A stretch of DNA of 64,000 bases from Moraxella catarrhalis (GCF_001632285.1 NZ_LWAH01000014.1:102302-166301); one strand, 5' to 3'; numbered from the stretch's first letter, positions 47,859 through 60,082 are shown. Program-made: numbers and translations. The notes: generated by a model not told the origin, from the sequence alone.

Positions 47859-47953
47859 AGCTTTGGGGCATCATAACTGTGAGCGGATATTGTCATTGTA
47901 ATTCATTGATAAGGTTTTTATAATGTCCCTTTGGATTTTAGCAGTTTTTTGAG

Positions 47954-49186
47954 ATGACAACAACCAAAATGACAGATGTTTGTACGATAGCTCAGATGAG
48001 TGAGCAGGGCGTTTATCCGTCTGATGAGCAGCGGCACAGTTTTGCCAAGCGGTTACTGACATGGTTTGAGTTACATGGTCGCCATGGACTGCCTTGGCAA
48101 TACCATCATCAGCCGTCAGCAGATATTTATGCTGTGTGGGTATCTGAGATTATGCTACAGCAAACACAAGTTGTGACAGTGCTGAAATTTTTTGAGCCGT
48201 TTTTGGCACGATTTGCAACCGTACAAGAGCTTGCTGTAGCAGATTGGCAAGAAGTAGCGTCTTTTTGGGCAGGGCTTGGGTATTATGCTCGGGCAAGAAA
48301 TTTACACGCAGGCGCACAGCAAGTGGCTGATTTTATTGATACTCATGGCAGGTTTCCTGAAACGGTCAATGAGTGGCAAGCAGTCAAAGGGGTGGGGCGA
48401 TCGACAGCTGGCGCAATCGTTGCGATGGGCGTTAAGAAGTTTGGCGTCATCTGCGATGGCAATGTCAAGCGTGTACTTGCTCGCCATCGCGCGGTTTTTG
48501 GTGATGTGACAAAAAGCGCAACTGACAAAAGGCTTTGGGAAATTGCCACCGCACTAACCCCGAAAGAGTATAGTGGACACTATGCCCAAGCGATGATGGA
48601 TTTGGGTGCAACAATTTGTACACGAACTCAGCCAAAATGCCATCTTTGCCCTGTGACAGACGATTGTATTGCTTATGTGTTGGGCGTTCAAAGTCAGTTA
48701 CCTGTCAAGAAAAAAGCACCGCCCAAACCTCATTGGCACAGTATTGCATTATCCCTGACACATTGCGGGCTGACTTTATGGTTGCACCGACAAAACGGCG
48801 GCGGTATTTGGGATGGGCTTTGGAGTTTACCGATTTTTATGTTGCCTTTGGATGATAATCAAAAGCTTGATAACAAAACCTTAAGTCATGCCATTTTCAA
48901 GGCGTGGCAAAGTGATGAAAAGGTGCATGATTTACTACACAGCCAGCTCATTGAAATTCTGCCCATGCCCACCCAAACCTCAACAGTCTATTTACGCCAT
49001 ACGCTCACGCATGTTCATTGGCACCTTTATGGAATGTCACTGTGTCTTAATCATAGTCAATTTAACCAAATTAATCAAACGCTTACTGCTTTGGGCATTG
49101 ACTATTTATGGAAGGATACGCCCTATAATTTACCGTTACCTGCTGCCATGCATAAGCTTTTGACGCTTAGCAATAGCTCTGCCTAA
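47954..49186 (+). CDS. mutY: adenine DNA glycosylase MutY
   Basis: 410 residues. An N-terminal HhH-GPD domain has VSEIMLQQTQV with the catalytic Glu and ICDGNVKRVLAR with the catalytic Asp. The 4Fe-4S loop C-X6-C-X2-C-X5-C is in CTRTQPKCHLCPVTDDC. The C-terminal NUDIX-like domain recognises 8-oxoG. It removes A opposite 8-oxoG. The N-terminus is about 25 residues longer than E. coli MutY; the Met at residue 6 or 15 could be used. Confidence 0.96.
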   Translation: MTTTKMTDVCTIAQMSEQGVYPSDEQRHSFAKRLLTWFELHGRHGLPWQYHHQPSADIYAVWVSEIMLQQTQVVTVLKFFEPFLARFATVQELAVADWQEVASFWAGLGYYARARNLHAGAQQVADFIDTHGRFPETVNEWQAVKGVGRSTAGAIVAMGVKKFGVICDGNVKRVLARHRAVFGDVTKSATDKRLWEIATALTPKEYSGHYAQAMMDLGATICTRTQPKCHLCPVTDDCIAYVLGVQSQLPVKKKAPPKPHWHSIALSLTHCGLTLWLHRQNGGGIWDGLWSLPIFMLPLDDNQKLDNKTLSHAIFKAWQSDEKVHDLLHSQLIEILPMPTQTSTVYLRHTLTHVHWHLYGMSLCLNHSQFNQINQTLTALGIDYLWKDTPYNLPLPAAMHKLLTLSNSSA

Positions 49187-49217
49187 GCGGCTGATTTTGA
49201 GCTGTAGCAATTAAGCA

Positions 49218-50189
49218 TCAAAATTTTCTTGTTTGGAGCCAATCTGTGATTTGAAGCAGTAGGTTGTTATCACCCCAATATTTAACCTGTGATCTGGCTT
49301 CCTCAAACAGTTGATTGGCGTACTCTTGAGCACCTTTTACGCCAAGCAATTTGACATAAGTAGATTTTTCAAGTTTTTCATCACTGCCAGCTGGCTTGCC
49401 TAAAGTTATCGTATCGGCGGTGATATCCAGCACATCATCTTGCACCTGAAAAGCCAATCCGATTGCACGAGCATAATGCTTAAGATAACCTAAAGTATCA
49501 GTCTGCACATCTGCACAAATCGCACCCATCATCACTGCCGCTTCGATGAGTGCGCCTGTTTTATCACGATGGATGGCTTCTAGCTTGTCTTGAGAGAGCA
49601 TTTGATTTTCCCCTTTGATGTCAAGCATTTGCCCTGATACCATACGCCGTGCTCGGCAACTTAAGAGTTTGGCTAATTTATATGCAATGGCATCATCGGC
49701 TGAATTTTTGTCGTAACACTCAAATAATACTTCAAAAGCGATGGACTGAAGTGCATCGCCTGCAAGTAGGGCGACATCTTCACCATACACAATATGACAA
49801 GTCGGTTGCCCACGGCGCAGCGCATCATCATCCATACAAGGCAAATCATCATGAATCAAAGAATAGCTGTGAATCAGCTCAACTGCCATCATGGCACGAA
49901 ATAACATTTGTATTTTTTTGGTCAAATCATCTGTTTGATGACCTGTTTTAATGAGCGTTAAAAAAGTTGATAATACCAAAAGTGGGCGTACACGCTTGCC
50001 ACCGTTACTCATCGCATAGCGGCAAGCTTTGTTTAATGGTTCAGGCAGGCTTGAGTGCGTTAGGATAATGTCTAATAGGTTTGGTAGGTTTTTGCTTTGC
50101 CACTGCCTTACCTGATCAAGATGATTGGCATTTTGAATAAAGGCGGTGATGTGATGCGTACTTAAATCAAAGATGAAATGATTGGACAT
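49218..50189 (-). CDS. ispA: (2E,6E)-farnesyl diphosphate synthase
   Basis: 323 residues from the ATG at 50189 (MSNHFIFDLSTHHI); an ATG at 50264 would add 25 residues of doubtful value. First Asp-rich motif DDLPCMDDD, second DDVLD, and GGKRVRPLL near residue 58 identify a short-chain trans-prenyl synthase of the IspA type. It makes FPP for quinones, undecaprenyl lipids and haem O. It is not next to xseB or dxs as it is in E. coli. Confidence 0.94.
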   Translation of the reverse strand: MSNHFIFDLSTHHITAFIQNANHLDQVRQWQSKNLPNLLDIILTHSSLPEPLNKACRYAMSNGGKRVRPLLVLSTFLTLIKTGHQTDDLTKKIQMLFRAMMAVELIHSYSLIHDDLPCMDDDALRRGQPTCHIVYGEDVALLAGDALQSIAFEVLFECYDKNSADDAIAYKLAKLLSCRARRMVSGQMLDIKGENQMLSQDKLEAIHRDKTGALIEAAVMMGAICADVQTDTLGYLKHYARAIGLAFQVQDDVLDITADTITLGKPAGSDEKLEKSTYVKLLGVKGAQEYANQLFEEARSQVKYWGDNNLLLQITDWLQTRKF

Positions 50190-50354
50190 GGTATTTAGAT
50201 ATTTTATGATAAATGGGTCATTGATAAATGCTTTATCATACCTTAAATTGTTAAATTTTGGCATGATTTTGATGGAAAAGTTGAATGAAAAATCTTAAAA
50301 TTGGATAAAAATGCTTTATTTTTAAGAAAAATCCGTTATTTTCATGAAAAATAC

Positions 50355-50383
50355 TTGACCGTTGCCACTTTTTTTGGTTTAAT
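50355..50383 (+). promoter_or_regulatory. tRNA-Phe promoter
   Basis: TTGACC (50355-50360), a 17-base spacer and TTTAAT (50378-50383), ending 11 bases before the tRNA. Confidence 0.75.
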
Positions 50384-50394
50384 ACGCCCACTTT

Positions 50395-50470
50395 GGCGTG
50401 ATAGCTCAGTCGGTAGAGCAACGGATTGAAAATCCGTGTGTCGGCAGTTCGATCCTGCCTCTCGCCACCA
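50395..50470 (+). tRNA. tRNA-Phe(GAA)
   Basis: 76 bases with encoded CCA. D arm GCTC-AGTCGGTA-GAGC, anticodon arm ACGGA-TTGAAAA-TCCGT (positions 34-36 GAA), T arm GGCAG-TTCGATC-CTGCC. The acceptor GGCGTGA pairs with TCTCGCC except for a T-T mismatch at positions 5 and 68. Confidence 0.95.
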
Positions 50471-50474
50471 TCAT

Positions 50475-50509
50475 TAAAAAAGCCTTTCGATGACTCGAAA
50501 GGCTTTTTT
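50475..50509 (+). terminator. tRNA-Phe terminator
   Basis: An AAAAAGCCTTTCGA / TCGAAAGGCTTTTT hairpin with a 4-base loop and T-run, starting a few bases after the CCA. It also suits the convergent dehydrogenase gene. Confidence 0.92.
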
Positions 50510-50525
50510 AATGCGATAAGACAGT

Positions 50526-51482
50526 TTAGGGATTGTGGGTTGAGTGGCTATTGATAAAATCAGTGATTTGATTGGCTAAAATTTCCCAAAGTTTTTCTTG
50601 AGCGGCAAGACTGCCCCAAGCGTTATGCGGTGTAAACAGTACGCGTGGATGATCAGCGATACCAAGCAGAGGATCATTTTTGGCAAATGGTTCAGACTCA
50701 AATACATCAGAGGCATAACCTAAGATGTGATCATTGATGAGTGCATCAACAATGTCCGCTCCGCATACTACGCCACCACGAGCGACATTGATAATTAGTG
50801 GTTTTTGGTGCATTTTGGTGAGCGTGTCGGTATTGATTAGGTGCTTGGTGGCGTCAGTTAATGGGCAATGTAAACTGATGACATTGCTACTGTTTAGCAC
50901 AGTTTCAAACTCGGTATATTCTGAACTACGCGGGGTTTTGCCTTGATGTTCGGCGTATAAAACATGCATGCCAAAAGCTTTTGCCAATTCACCCACACGC
51001 CGTCCAATATTGCCTGCACCGATGATGCCTAAGGTTTGCCCATACAAATCAAACAGCGGCTCATTTAATAAACAAAATCGCCCATCTGCCTGCCAAGTGC
51101 CATCGGTTGCACGCTGATGATAGTATTTGGCACCACGCATAATCGCAAGCATCATCATCAAGGTGTGTTCAGGCACGCTATTGACCGAATAGCCTGCGAC
51201 ATTTTTAAGTGTTATGCCCAAGTCTTGGCAGGCTTGTTTATCCACATTATCCATACCAGTGGCAGTCAGCTGAATCAGCCTGAGCTTTGGCAGGGCTTTT
51301 AAAATATCGCGTGTGATGACAACTTTATTAGTAATCACAATCTGAGCATCGCAGCAACGCTGAATGATAATCTCATCATCTTGTGGGGTTTGTGAATATG
51401 CTTGATAGTCCGTCACGCCTTTGGGCGTGGGTAGGCACGCTTGCTTAGAAAATGTGCCAGCATCCAAAAAAACAGCTTTCAT
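50526..51482 (-). CDS. D-isomer-specific 2-hydroxyacid dehydrogenase
   Basis: 318 residues. The NAD-binding GIIGAGNIGRRVG lies near 152-164, the catalytic Arg in INVARGG, and the Glu and His in the ESEPF / FTPHNAWGS region. It reduces a 2-oxoacid or oxidises a D-2-hydroxyacid; homologues of this size are often called glycerate/hydroxypyruvate dehydrogenase (hprA), but substrate cannot be read from sequence. GGAGAT ribosome site. It is transcribed toward tRNA-Phe. Confidence 0.88.
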   Translation of the reverse strand: MKAVFLDAGTFSKQACLPTPKGVTDYQAYSQTPQDDEIIIQRCCDAQIVITNKVVITRDILKALPKLRLIQLTATGMDNVDKQACQDLGITLKNVAGYSVNSVPEHTLMMMLAIMRGAKYYHQRATDGTWQADGRFCLLNEPLFDLYGQTLGIIGAGNIGRRVGELAKAFGMHVLYAEHQGKTPRSSEYTEFETVLNSSNVISLHCPLTDATKHLINTDTLTKMHQKPLIINVARGGVVCGADIVDALINDHILGYASDVFESEPFAKNDPLLGIADHPRVLFTPHNAWGSLAAQEKLWEILANQITDFINSHSTHNP

Positions 51483-51528
51483 GTGTCATCTCCGTTGATT
51501 GATTTTATTCATGTGTTGATTTTTAATC

Positions 51529-51573
51529 ATATCATGCGTAATTATATCGTGCGTAATTATATCATACGTCATG
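51529..51573. repeat. three 15-bp tandem repeats upstream of rapA
   Basis: ATATCATGCGTAATT, then the same with one change, then a more diverged third copy (51529-51543, 51544-51558, 51559-51573), in the gap between divergent genes. Confidence 0.9.
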
Positions 51574-51705
51574 CTTTTTAAATCTTGAAAATATTGCCCT
51601 AAAGAGCCATAAAGAAAGTTAATGTAAATTCTACTTATTTTTAGTAAAATAGCAAGTTTGCCAAAAGCAAGCAATTTTGAAAACAACACATTAACTGAGT
51701 ATTTT

Positions 51706-54570
51706 ATGAGTGATAATTTTGCCATTGGTCAGCGTTATTTATCCGACAGCGAATCAAGCTTAGGGCTTGGTGTGGTGATTGATGTTGATGACCGCTGTGT
51801 CCATATCTTATTTCCCCAAAGCGAAGAAACACGCGTCTATGCCAAGGCATCTGCACTGCTGTCACGAGTGGTGTTTTCGGTGGGTGATGATATTACCGAC
51901 CAAGAGGGTAATTTGTATCAAGTGGCACGCTGTGAAGAGATTTCAGGGGTAATGCGTTATCATTTGGCATGTGGCAAAAGCTTGATGGAGACACGGCTTG
52001 CGGCAAATATTACTTTATCAAAACCACTTGAGCGTCTGCTGGCAGGGCGTATTGAAGGAGCGGATTGGTATGAGCTACGCCAAGATGCCTTGCGTATTCA
52101 GGCGATGCTTGCGCGTCATCCACTGCGTGGGCTAATTGGAGCCAGAGTTGATATCATTGCCCATCAGTTGTATATCGCCTATGAAGTCGGAAAGCGACTT
52201 GCGCCCCGTGTGCTACTGGCAGATGAGGTAGGGCTTGGTAAGACTATTGAGGCAGGTCTGATTATGCATCAGCAAATCTTGACAGGTAAGGTTAATCGTG
52301 TGCTTGTACTTGTGCCTGACAGTTTACAATATCAATGGATGATTGAGCTTAAGCGTCGCTTTAACTTAGATTTTGCGTTGTTTGATTTGGTGCGTACCGC
52401 TGCCATCAAAGAACATAATCCCGATCAAAATGTCTTTTTGACCGAGCAATTTATTATTGCAGGCATTGATTTATTGCTCGACCATCATGATTTGTATGAG
52501 CAAGCATATGCAGCTGGGTTTGATTTACTTGTGGTCGATGAGGCGCATCACCTGCATTGGGACGCCGAACAAGGCGGTAATGATAAGTATGACTTGGTTG
52601 CCGATTTTGCTGCCAGTATTGCAGGCGTGTTGCTATTGACCGCAACACCTGAGCAGTTGGGCGTAGAGAGTCATTTTGCACGCTTGCGTCTGCTTGATCC
52701 GCACCGTTTTGATGATTTGGATGATTTTATTGCCACCCAAGATACTTTTGCAGATGTGGCGATGGTGGCATCCTTGTTGATTGATGGACAAGAACTCACC
52801 GCCAAACAAATTTGTGCAGTCGCAAATCTGTTGGGCTTTGAGGAGATAGAGCTGGCTGATATTAATGCCAATGAGCGTTTGCGTACACATATTATCAATG
52901 AGCTATTAGATCGCCATGGCACAGGGCGTATTTTATTTCGTAATACTCGTGATAGCGTTCAAGGGTTTTTTGGGCGAACCAGTATCCCTTATCCGCTGCC
53001 TCTGCCAACGGCATGGCAAAATACACACTACACCCAGGGCAAATTGCGTGAACAGCTGTGGGGTGAGGAGCAATATCCAGATGGTGCATGGCTTGAGCAT
53101 GACCCTAAAGTGGCTTGGCTGATTGAGCTACTACGCCATAAGCTTAAGCATAAAAAAGTGTTGCTCATCGCTCGTAGCGGTGCTACCATCGAAAGCTTAG
53201 AGGCGGCACTTCGGTTACATGCAGGCATCAAGACGGCAATTTTTACAGAACAGATGAGCTTACTTGAGCGTGACCAAGCAGCGGCATATTTTGCTGATGA
53301 TGCTGGTGCACAGATTTTATTATGTTCTGAGATTGGCTCGGAGGGGCGTAATTTTCAATTTGCCCAAGACTTGGTATTATTTGATTTACCTGCCAATCCT
53401 GATACGCTTGAGCAGCGCATTGGTCGCCTTGATCGTATCGGTCAGATTGCACAGATTAAGCTTCATGTGCCTTTTGTGATGGGTACTGCCCAAGAGCGTT
53501 TGTATAATTGGTATGATGGTGCATTAAATATCTTTAATCAAATCAGCCCAACGGCTCAATCTGTCCAAGATGCTTTTATTGCAGAGCTAAAGCCATTGCT
53601 TGAAGGTGCTGACACTCCCCAAAATCGTGAAAATTTAGCCACACTCATCGCACAAGCTTCCATCTATCGCCAAGCGTTAGAAGAGGCACTACAAGCAGGC
53701 CGTGATAGATTGCTTGAGTATAATTCATGCCGCCCAAATGTTGCCGCACGCATTGAGATTGCCATGCGTGAGCTTGATGATAACAAATTGCTGCCGCTGT
53801 TTTTGGATCGTTATTTGACGGCTGTGGGTATAGATTATAGTGTACAGCGTGACGGCTCATGGATTATCCATCCGATTGATGCATCTGAGGTTGATGTGGA
53901 GGGCATTGAAAGCCTGCCTTTGGATGAAGATGGCATGACCTTGACCTTTAGTCGTCAGCAGGCGCTTGCTCGTGAGGATATACATTATATGACCTATGAG
54001 CATCCACTGATCCAAGCCATCCTTGAGATGATTTTGACGGGTACTTTTGGTAATACACAAGTTGGCCTGTTAAAATCAGCGGCACTGCCCAAGGGGATGC
54101 TGATGATTGAAAATCAGTTTCGTATTGAGGTGATTGCTGCTAAGTCATTGAATTTATCAGCTTATTTACCTAAACAAAGTTTGCGTATATTTTTGAGTGA
54201 ACGAGGCGATGATCTTAGCCAAGTTGCCACCAGTGAAAAAATTCTACCACTCATCGATCGCTTGGATAAGGGTCGTGCTCGTCAAGTTGCCAAGGCGCGC
54301 GCAGGGGTCATAGATGCCAGAACCCAAGACGCCAAACGCATTGCAGGTATGCAGCTTGATCAAATTAGCACACAAGCCAAAACAGCTTTTGGGGATTATA
54401 TGAACAAAGAAATTGGGCGTCTGGTTCGCTTGCAGGCGGTGAATCCCAATGTTCGTGATGATGAAATTTTGGCACTTGAGCAACGAAAATCCCAAGGTTT
54501 GCAGGCACTTGATAGCCTATCATTAGTACCCGACAGCATTCGAGTTTTGGTAACGGTCGCACCTGAATGA
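51706..54570 (+). CDS. rapA: RNA polymerase-associated SNF2 ATPase RapA
   Basis: 954 residues from the ATG at 51706 (MSDNFAIGQRYLSDSESSLG), which matches the RapA N-terminus; an ATG at 51658 adds 16 residues. The N-terminal Tudor-like domains are followed by Walker A DEVGLGKTIEAG (about 173-184), DEAH (about 278-281) and a helicase C domain with the motif QRIGRLDRIGQ. RapA recycles RNA polymerase stalled after termination. Length agrees with E. coli RapA (968). Confidence 0.95.
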   Translation: MSDNFAIGQRYLSDSESSLGLGVVIDVDDRCVHILFPQSEETRVYAKASALLSRVVFSVGDDITDQEGNLYQVARCEEISGVMRYHLACGKSLMETRLAANITLSKPLERLLAGRIEGADWYELRQDALRIQAMLARHPLRGLIGARVDIIAHQLYIAYEVGKRLAPRVLLADEVGLGKTIEAGLIMHQQILTGKVNRVLVLVPDSLQYQWMIELKRRFNLDFALFDLVRTAAIKEHNPDQNVFLTEQFIIAGIDLLLDHHDLYEQAYAAGFDLLVVDEAHHLHWDAEQGGNDKYDLVADFAASIAGVLLLTATPEQLGVESHFARLRLLDPHRFDDLDDFIATQDTFADVAMVASLLIDGQELTAKQICAVANLLGFEEIELADINANERLRTHIINELLDRHGTGRILFRNTRDSVQGFFGRTSIPYPLPLPTAWQNTHYTQGKLREQLWGEEQYPDGAWLEHDPKVAWLIELLRHKLKHKKVLLIARSGATIESLEAALRLHAGIKTAIFTEQMSLLERDQAAAYFADDAGAQILLCSEIGSEGRNFQFAQDLVLFDLPANPDTLEQRIGRLDRIGQIAQIKLHVPFVMGTAQERLYNWYDGALNIFNQISPTAQSVQDAFIAELKPLLEGADTPQNRENLATLIAQASIYRQALEEALQAGRDRLLEYNSCRPNVAARIEIAMRELDDNKLLPLFLDRYLTAVGIDYSVQRDGSWIIHPIDASEVDVEGIESLPLDEDGMTLTFSRQQALAREDIHYMTYEHPLIQAILEMILTGTFGNTQVGLLKSAALPKGMLMIENQFRIEVIAAKSLNLSAYLPKQSLRIFLSERGDDLSQVATSEKILPLIDRLDKGRARQVAKARAGVIDARTQDAKRIAGMQLDQISTQAKTAFGDYMNKEIGRLVRLQAVNPNVRDDEILALEQRKSQGLQALDSLSLVPDSIRVLVTVAPE

Positions 54571-54655
54571 TTTAATAATATTCATATTCACAGCCTAGAA
54601 ATCATGTATTACTGGTAGTTTTTGGGCTTATTTTTCATTATTTAGTATTCATTTT

Positions 54656-56170
54656 ATGTCATTTGCCAAAGTTTTTACACGCTCAGTTGTTGGTTTACAA
54701 GCGCCACAAGTATTTGTTGAAGTTCATCTTTCTCAAGGGTTGCCTGCTCTGACGATTGTCGGGCTGCCTGAAGCTTCGGTACGAGAAAGCAAAGATCGGG
54801 TACGCTCAGCACTGATTAACTCAGGATACGAATTTCCCAATCGCCGTTTGACAATCAATCTTGCACCTGCCGACTTGCCAAAAGATGGGGCAAGACTGGA
54901 TTTACCAATCGCAATGGGTATTTTGGCAGCCAGTGGTCAGATTGATGATAAGGTTTTAGCACAGTTTGAATTTGTGGGAGAGCTTGCACTTAATGGAGAG
55001 CTTAGACCTGTTTCTGGTGCACTTGCCATCGCTCGTGCAATTAAATCCAGTCCCTGTGATGGTAAGCCTCGTACGCTGATTATGCCAAGCATTAATGCTG
55101 ATGAAGCGGTCAAAGTGGGCGATATGACGGTGCTGGCTGCTGAGAATTTAGAGACGGTTTGTCGTCATTTGGATGTGGTGAGCGGCATCAGCCAAAATCA
55201 AGAACATCTCTTATCGCCCGTAACTTTGCCAAGTCAGCCTCAAGTGATGCAGTATGCGTATGATTTGGCAGATGTCAAAGGGCAGCATCATGCACGCCGA
55301 GCACTTGAGATTGCAGCGGCTGGCGGTCATTCGCTATTATTTACAGGATCTCCAGGGTCGGGGAAGACTTTGATGGCATCGCGTCTGCCCAGTATTTTGC
55401 CACCATTGACCGATGCAGAGACTTTAGAGGTGGCAAGTATCTATTCAATTGCAGGTGTCAATTATGCGTTTGGCGAGCGGCCGTTTCGTGCCGTGCATCA
55501 TACCATCTCTGCGACTGCTTTGGTTGGTGGCGGCTCAAAACCCAAACCTGGTGAGATTAGTTTGGCTCATAAAGGAGCGATTTTCCTTGATGAGATTCCA
55601 GAATTTGATCGTAAAACACTTGAAACATTACGCCAACCCATTGAGTCAAAACAGATTACCATTTCTCGTGCAAATGCTCAAGTGTCATTTCCTGCTGATT
55701 TTCAGCTGATTGCCGCCATGAATCCTTGCCCTTGTGGGTATTATGGCGATACCACAAACCGTTGCCGCTGTCGACCTGAGCAAATTAAAAAATATCAAGA
55801 CAAGCTGTCAGGGCCGTTATTAGACCGCATTGATTTACATATTACTGTGCCTGCTTTACCCATTGAGGATTTACAAAATGCACCAAAGGGCGAGTCATCA
55901 GATGATGTTCGCCAAAGAGTTGTGGCAGCACGCAATATGGCGATTGCTCGTCAAGGTAAAGCCAATTATGAGCTGACGGTCAATGAACTTGATCAATTTG
56001 CCATATTGGGTCAAAAAGAACAGCAAATGCTCAAAATGGCTCAATCAAAGCTTAATTTGTCTGCTCGCAGTTACCACCGTATTTTACGCGTAGCACGCAC
56101 CATTGCAGATTTGGCCGCCAGTGAGCACATCAAAACAGCACATGTGGCAGAAGCTTTAAGCTATCGATAA
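54656..56170 (+). CDS. comM: ComM/YifB AAA+ ATPase
   Basis: 504 residues: N-terminal Lon-like fold (about 20-130), a Mg-chelatase-type AAA+ core with Walker A GSPGSGKTLM (about 230-239), Walker B FLDEIPEF, MNPCPCGYYGD, and a C-terminal helical lid. In Vibrio and Acinetobacter ComM is a hexameric branch-migration helicase that helps integrate DNA taken up by transformation. It follows rapA after 85 bases on the same strand. Confidence 0.93.
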   Translation: MSFAKVFTRSVVGLQAPQVFVEVHLSQGLPALTIVGLPEASVRESKDRVRSALINSGYEFPNRRLTINLAPADLPKDGARLDLPIAMGILAASGQIDDKVLAQFEFVGELALNGELRPVSGALAIARAIKSSPCDGKPRTLIMPSINADEAVKVGDMTVLAAENLETVCRHLDVVSGISQNQEHLLSPVTLPSQPQVMQYAYDLADVKGQHHARRALEIAAAGGHSLLFTGSPGSGKTLMASRLPSILPPLTDAETLEVASIYSIAGVNYAFGERPFRAVHHTISATALVGGGSKPKPGEISLAHKGAIFLDEIPEFDRKTLETLRQPIESKQITISRANAQVSFPADFQLIAAMNPCPCGYYGDTTNRCRCRPEQIKKYQDKLSGPLLDRIDLHITVPALPIEDLQNAPKGESSDDVRQRVVAARNMAIARQGKANYELTVNELDQFAILGQKEQQMLKMAQSKLNLSARSYHRILRVARTIADLAASEHIKTAHVAEALSYR

Positions 56171-56205
56171 TTGAATTCAAATAATCACGCTGACATGCTG
56201 CCTGA

Positions 56206-56242
56206 AAAATCTCCCAAGTTATAAAGCTTTGGGAGATTTTAT
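56206..56242. terminator. bidirectional terminator between comM and the reductase gene
   Basis: AAAATCTCCCAA (56206-56217) / TTGGGAGATTTT (56229-56240), perfect 12-bp stem with an 11-base loop, between convergent genes. Confidence 0.88.
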
Positions 56243-56270
56243 CATATTAAATAATTGAAATATGAGGATT

Positions 56271-58445
<2,175 letters not shown>

Positions 58446-58683
58446 TCATGACGCTGACGGATGGGCAGCGAGACTTGCTAAATTTACAAAAAGTGATTTG
58501 TAATGATGGATGATATGCCCTAAATTTTAGCATATTTTTAAGACAATCAAGCAGGGTTTTTTTGGCATTTGACTCATGGGTCATCTAGGCTCAATTGATG
58601 ATATGCTATAAATCGTGAAATCATTTGCCAAATTACCCAAATCGGAGTAAGCTAATACCAAATTTATTGAGTGTAAGGAAAAT

Positions 58684-59022
58684 ATGATGAGTAAGCTGAT
58701 CACAATCTCTGGTCAAATTACAGTTGATGATGTCAAATCTTTGGCAAATCAAGGATATAAAACACTGGTCAATAATCGTCCAGATGGCGAAGAACCAAAC
58801 CAACCATCATCTGATGATATTGCCAAAGTCGCAGGCGAGTATGGCATTGAATATCGGCATATTCCATTTGCAGGCGGCATGCTTGAGATGCATCATGTCC
58901 AAGAATTTGCAGATTTTTACAACCAAAGTCAGCGTCCGCTTCATATTTTTTGTCGTAGTGGCAATCGCTCAAGCATCATTTTACAGGCAGCTCGTGACCA
59001 TGATTTGTTAGATGAAGAATAA
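58684..59022 (+). CDS. DUF442/TIGR01244 phosphatase- or sulfurtransferase-like protein
   Basis: 112 residues with a dual-specificity-phosphatase-like loop CRSGNRS (Cys90 to Arg95) and LVNNRPDGEE near 28-37. Members of this small family are labelled sulfur transferase or beta-lactamase-hydrolase-like; they resemble Cys-based phosphatases. Substrate unknown. An AAGGAA site lies before tandem ATGs, either of which may start it. Alone between divergent fadH and map. Confidence 0.85.
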   Translation: MMSKLITISGQITVDDVKSLANQGYKTLVNNRPDGEEPNQPSSDDIAKVAGEYGIEYRHIPFAGGMLEMHHVQEFADFYNQSQRPLHIFCRSGNRSSIILQAARDHDLLDEE

Positions 59023-59052
59023 GCGGTTCAATTAAATTTTAATGATTAATGT

Positions 59053-59097
59053 GCTTAATTAATTATGGGCTTAATTAATTTATAAGCTTAATAATAA
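59053..59097. repeat. imperfect GCTTAATTAATTA repeats upstream of map
   Basis: GCTTAATTAATTA (59053-59065), GCTTAATTAATTTA (59069-59082) and GCTTAATAATAA (59086-59097) occur in tandem in an AT-rich leader. Confidence 0.75.
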
Positions 59098-59230
59098 CGC
59101 TTACTTAAATCGCTTGGTAGAAATGTGATGAGTACCAAAAAAGCACCGACCTTTAAAACTGATCAAAGGTAGCTTTTAAAAGGCTTTTGGGGTAAAATGG
59201 TTGATAAATTTATGATATTTTAAGAAAAGT

Positions 59231-60022
59231 ATGATGACAAAACATATCCCAATTTTAGATGATGTTGCCATTGATAAAATGAAAACGGCGGGCAAGCTTG
59301 CCGCTGATGTCTTGGTGATGTTGGATGAACATGTAAAAACAGGTGTCAGTACAGGCGTGCTAGATGATATTGCACACCAGTATATTCTTGATCACGGTGC
59401 GATTCCTGCACCACTGAATTATAACGGCTTTCCTAAATCAATTTGTACTTCGATTAATCATGTGGTTTGTCATGGTATTCCTGACCATGAACGGCTGCTC
59501 AAAGAAGGCGATATTATTAATATTGATATTACAGTCATTAAAGATGGCTACTATGGCGATACCTCTAAGATGTGGATTGTCGGTCAAGGTTCAGTGATGG
59601 CACAGCGTCTTTGCCAAGTGGCTCAAAAAGCGTTATATGCTGGTATGAAAGTGGTTAAAAATGGTGCTCATTTGGGTGATATTGGTGCTGCCATTCAAGC
59701 GGTGGTTGAGCCTGAGCGTTTTAGCATTGTGCGTGAATTTTGTGGGCATGGTATTGGTCAGACCTTCCATGCTGAGCCCCAAGTTTTGCATTATGGCAAG
59801 GCGGGTACAGGTATTGAACTTAAAACAGGCATGGCATTTACCATTGAGCCGATGATTAATCAGGGCGTGTGGCAGACCAAAATTATGAAAGATGGCTGGA
59901 CGGCCATCACCAAAGACCGTAAGCTATCTGCTCAATGGGAACATACATTGATTGTCACAGATAATGGTTGTCTTGTAACAACAGCACGCCCTGATGAGGA
60001 TTTAAGCTTTTTAAGCAGTTGA
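59231..60022 (+). CDS. map: type I methionine aminopeptidase
   Basis: 263 residues. Metal ligands Asp99, Asp110, His173, Glu206 and Glu237 and the substrate His81 are visible, matching E. coli MetAP. It removes N-terminal Met from new proteins. Followed by a terminator and then glnD, the same gene pair as in E. coli. The start could be either ATG of the pair at 59231/59234. Confidence 0.97.
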   Translation: MMTKHIPILDDVAIDKMKTAGKLAADVLVMLDEHVKTGVSTGVLDDIAHQYILDHGAIPAPLNYNGFPKSICTSINHVVCHGIPDHERLLKEGDIINIDITVIKDGYYGDTSKMWIVGQGSVMAQRLCQVAQKALYAGMKVVKNGAHLGDIGAAIQAVVEPERFSIVREFCGHGIGQTFHAEPQVLHYGKAGTGIELKTGMAFTIEPMINQGVWQTKIMKDGWTAITKDRKLSAQWEHTLIVTDNGCLVTTARPDEDLSFLSS

Positions 60023-60054
60023 TTACAATCATTTATGGTCTATTCATCTTTGTT

Positions 60055-60082
60055 AAGGCAGCTTAGGGCTGCCTTGATTTTT
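60055..60082 (+). terminator. map terminator
   Basis: AAGGCAGC (60055-60062) / GCTGCCTT (60068-60075), perfect 8-bp stem with a 5-base loop, then a T-rich tract. Confidence 0.8.
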
